From CAMTWB01 sp037441775 (GTDB lineage: Bacteria > Desulfobacterota > Syntrophia > Syntrophales > CAMTWB01): a stretch of 64,000 nt of DNA. A program made the translations under genes and the position numbers. Below, one piece after another: positions 61,686 to 64,000 of the stretch. Position 1 is the stretch's first letter; each line of letters starts with the position of its first letter. The notes under the pieces were generated by a model. It saw only the letters and a list, made by a program, of their open reading frames with translations, had not been told where the DNA came from and searched no databases. The stretch spans positions 23,052 to 87,051 of the forward strand of contig JBBIRO010000009.1 of the NCBI GenBank assembly GCA_037441775.1. Direction: 5' to 3'.

Positions 61686-63614
61686 TTATTCAAATTTAAC
61701 TTGGACAGTAAAATGCAAAATCTTCTTCCCTCCCACGGTCTCCAGGGTACTTTTCTGAATTGCCGCCTGGCTGAAGAGGGGTGATTTATCCAATCGCAGG
61801 GCATATTCGGCCAGGATCACCTCCGGAGACTTTTTGGCGCTCGCGATGATCCCCTCTAGTGCGATATTGCCCTGCCCGGAAGCGATCTTGGTCTCCGGTT
61901 TTTCCGGGGCGACAGGAGGGGTCTTCGTCTCGACTTTTTCCGGTCCGCTTGCATGGTCCGGGAATGACGCCACGACCGAAATCAAAGCAACCTCCGGCGG
62001 GGTCAGGGCCGTCAATTCCGCTACCGTAGCGAGGCCAAGGTGCCGGTCTCCGTACACCATGATTTGCCGATTTTTCACCTCCAGCTCGGCAACATGCTTG
62101 GAAATAATGGCTTTATCCACCGGTGGCTGTAGCAGAGAGAATTCCCTCTCCAACTTATGCAACGAAGCTTTACTTTCCGAAACCGTTTTGCCCAGGTAGA
62201 TAAAGATAACCGTACAAACCATAACCAGGGAAATAAAGGAAATGAATATGAGCTTGTTTATTCTGGCGACACTTACCCGCTCGATCTTGTCCTTGAAGGT
62301 GAAAAGCATGTTCGGGGTATGGTCATTAGCGGACAGGGCAAGCCCGATGGCGGCCGTATATGACACCCGTTCAATAACGCCTACCTCGTCAAAATCCATC
62401 TTATCCGGCCGTGCCAGGGGCGGATCCAGCAGGCTTACTTCCACCCCAAGCTGCTCATTCATATAGTCCAAAAGCGGTTCGTGAGCGCCGATAACACTGG
62501 AATATAAGAGCCTTTGCACCCTGCTTTGTCCTGCGATGGACGCGTAATGGTCAAATGTCCTCTCCACCTGCCTGGTAAGACGATTAAGAGCAGGTAAGAT
62601 CAAAGAAAGAACATCTTCCTCCTTAAGGTCGTAATCCGCAGGTATGCCGGTCATCAGCTTGTGGCCGGCATACAGGTTTGCCAGAATATTTCTTGCCGCC
62701 TCCGGGTCCAGAGGCAGCGGGGCCGGCCCGGTTGGGTCTTCGGAGGGGGGAGTCCGCTTTTCATTATAGCCCTCGATAAAAGACTCAACCAGGCTCCTTG
62801 TTCCCGCCTTGATGCCCCGGGTCAGCACCAGGTTTCCCCGGGAGTAGATATCTATCCGTGAAAAATCATTGCCGACGAAAAGGCTGGCGATGGTATCCGC
62901 ATCGGCCTTAAGCCATTTGGTTCTTAGAAGATTCTGAATCGCAAAGGGGATAATGGTCACCCCGGCCAGGGGCCAACCACATTGCGAAAAAAATCTTTTT
63001 ATCTCTTCTACTTCACTCCGCAGGGCCGTATAAACCATCACGGAGAGTTTTGGCGCCAACTGATCGTATATTTCCTCATGTACTTCATAATCAAAGATAT
63101 GTTCCCTTTCATCCAGGGACATTCCTTCTTGCTTGGCGTTCCAGTAGATTGCGTTCGGGATTTGTTTATCGGGGACCCGGGGGATGAAAAGACAACGGAC
63201 GTCAACGTTGGCGGCGGACAGGGACGTCCATATATCCACCTTGACGGCGCTGCCGCAGAAGGCGCTGAGACTGGCGCTGAGCAGGTCGGCTGCTTCCTTG
63301 CTGCCTTTGGTTACCCCCGGCGGGAAGGGAACCAGCTCATAATCGATGAGCCGTTTTTCGCCGTTGGCGTCCGCCTTTATCTTCACCAGCCTGAGGGCAT
63401 TGTAGCCAATATCAACGCCTACGGTGGCACGAGTCCGCCAGTAATCGAAGGATGGTAAGCGGGCTTTGAATATTTTCCCGCGTCTTGCTTTTACCGGTGT
63501 TATGACTGGAGCATCCTCAGGCTCAGGCAAGCCGGATGGCATGGTCGAGCCGCCAGTGCGGATTACCTCCAATAGTTTCTCCGTCGAGGTTAACTCGCGC
63601 TGTTTCCCCATCAT
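61686..63614 (-). CDS. PilM-PilN fusion protein (MshI-like)
   Basis: 642 residues in one chain. Residues about 60-430 form an actin-like PilM domain (ATVGVDIGYNALRLVKI, GIKAGTRSLVE); a membrane helix lies at about 454-475; the C-terminal 165 residues look like PilN (coiled coil then ferredoxin-like, with a Pro/Lys-rich insert near 555-575). In Pseudomonas these are two genes. Starts at ATG 63614 behind a long leader with its own promoter. First gene of the assembly operon visible here. Confidence 0.82.
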   Translation of the reverse strand: MMGKQRELTSTEKLLEVIRTGGSTMPSGLPEPEDAPVITPVKARRGKIFKARLPSFDYWRTRATVGVDIGYNALRLVKIKADANGEKRLIDYELVPFPPGVTKGSKEAADLLSASLSAFCGSAVKVDIWTSLSAANVDVRCLFIPRVPDKQIPNAIYWNAKQEGMSLDEREHIFDYEVHEEIYDQLAPKLSVMVYTALRSEVEEIKRFFSQCGWPLAGVTIIPFAIQNLLRTKWLKADADTIASLFVGNDFSRIDIYSRGNLVLTRGIKAGTRSLVESFIEGYNEKRTPPSEDPTGPAPLPLDPEAARNILANLYAGHKLMTGIPADYDLKEEDVLSLILPALNRLTRQVERTFDHYASIAGQSRVQRLLYSSVIGAHEPLLDYMNEQLGVEVSLLDPPLARPDKMDFDEVGVIERVSYTAAIGLALSANDHTPNMLFTFKDKIERVSVARINKLIFISFISLVMVCTVIFIYLGKTVSESKASLHKLEREFSLLQPPVDKAIISKHVAELEVKNRQIMVYGDRHLGLATVAELTALTPPEVALISVVASFPDHASGPEKVETKTPPVAPEKPETKIASGQGNIALEGIIASAKKSPEVILAEYALRLDKSPLFSQAAIQKSTLETVGGKKILHFTVQVKFE

Positions 63615-63822
63615 CGCCTCTAATCAAATCAAAATGGCACAATAATACGGCAGGTTACTGTACGTATTCGGCAATATAGGAAGAGACGCCCCAGCAGGCT
63701 TTTTATGACCATCGTAATGGATTCAGTTGTGGGAGAAATATCATGTCGCTATTGTTCCTCCAGTCTTCTGGCTACCCATCAGTTAAAATAGATGCAGGGA
63801 GATCCCGATCCTTATTGATTTA
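63615..63822 (-). other. Long 5' leader of the pilM-operon
   Basis: About 200 bases between the promoter at 63823-63851 and the ATG at 63614, without a gene. Short pairings such as CCAG-AAGA-CTGG are possible. It does not match the c-di-GMP-I riboswitch core that I know. Confidence 0.5.
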
Positions 63823-63851
63823 ATTATACTTTAAATTGTTATGGTTAACAA
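63823..63851 (-). promoter_or_regulatory. Sigma-70 promoter of the PilM operon
   Basis: Minus strand: TTGTTA (63851-63846), 17 bases, perfect TATAAT (63828-63823). Start expected near 63816, giving a leader of about 200 bases. Confidence 0.65.
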
Positions 63852-63903
63852 CTTGTTTTTAACGCGAGCCGCGCTCAGCAATCAGCGGCCGGGGTTCCGA
63901 TAA

Positions 63904-64000
63904 TCAGTAATCAGCCATCTGGGCAATCAGATCCTCGAGATTGACGGCATCGTCAATCTCGTACTGCCTGGATTCGGTGGGATCGTAAGAAGGGGGCGGT
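63904..64000 (-). CDS. C-terminal fragment of an unidentified protein
   Basis: The frame open to the right edge ends at TGA 63906-63904 and translates to about 31 residues, PPPSYDPTESRQYEIDDA through LIAQMADY, acidic and plausible as a coding tail. Upstream of the PilM operon and on the same strand. Too short to identify. Confidence 0.5.
   Translation of the reverse strand, partial: PPPSYDPTESRQYEIDDAVNLEDLIAQMADY

Noticed and set aside
63615..63822. c-di-GMP-I (GEMM) riboswitch in the PilM leader
   Set aside because: A GGGTAGCC...CTGG segment recalls one strand of the motif, but the conserved GACGCAAAGC and A-rich half are absent.
1..64000. CRISPR arrays, tRNA or rRNA genes, prophage or complete IS elements
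   Set aside because: None recognised; repeated sequence is limited to the short elements listed.

Overview
The window looks like a chromosome segment of a Gram-negative anaerobe of the Deltaproteobacteria / Desulfobacterota, most likely near the Syntrophales. This is inferred from gene order (pgpA-cinA-thpR-recA-recX-alaS), a Tol system plus outer-membrane secretins, many redox and Fe-S proteins, and protein character; no 16S gene is present. No tRNA, rRNA, CRISPR array or complete insertion sequence was recognised. Coding density is high and most neighbours are coupled by ATGA, TAATG or TGATG overlaps.

Layout. 1-4.6 kb (minus): the start of a type II secretion operon, with a TPR membrane protein, the GspD secretin and a GspE ATPase cut by the window edge. 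5.1-11.6 kb (plus): pgpA, cinA, thpR, recA, recX, alaS. 11.7-20.2 kb (minus): GTPases der and era flanking a 2Fe-2S/ASKHA protein, then a metallo-hydrolase, a radical SAM protein, rnc and mtaB. 20.4-27.3 kb: a metallo-hydrolase, an amidohydrolase, a cupin, a copper chaperone with its CopA ATPase, flavoproteins and a lipoprotein. 27.3-31.6 kb (minus): bioB-bioF-bioA-bioD. 31.7-35.1 kb (minus): tolQ-tolR-tolA-tolB. 35.6-41.1 kb (plus): purD, purH, a Sua5-type enzyme, a cysteine-rich redox protein and mpg. 41.1-46.4 kb (minus): ferredoxin-nitroreductase, an MFS transporter, def and a large membrane diguanylate cyclase.

46.7-64 kb is the most distinctive part: two convergent operons that together resemble an MSHA-type type IV pilus locus. 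The plus-strand operon has an ECF sigma factor, a four-TM anti-sigma-like protein fused in frame to a prepilin, two more pseudopilins and a 793-residue PilX/MshP-like protein. The minus-strand operon follows the msh order: PilM-PilN fusion, PilO/MshJ, PilP/MshK, secretin MshL, ExeA/MshM ATPase, MshE, MshG, a membrane-anchored sigma-54 activator, and a major pilin with a near-perfect sigma-54 promoter. The ATPase carries c-di-GMP-binding MshEN motifs, and the diguanylate cyclase lies just beyond the sigma-factor operon, so c-di-GMP control is plausible.

The intergenic regions carry a family of about 175-220 bp miniature inverted-repeat elements whose ends read TTGACG...CGTAAAAAGTC, and one 128-bp element with GTAA/TTAC ends and a perfect 8-bp target duplication. 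The leading candidate for something undescribed is the anti-sigma/prepilin fusion, whose topology would put its prepilin-peptidase site on the cytoplasmic side, linking pseudopilin maturation to sigma-factor release.
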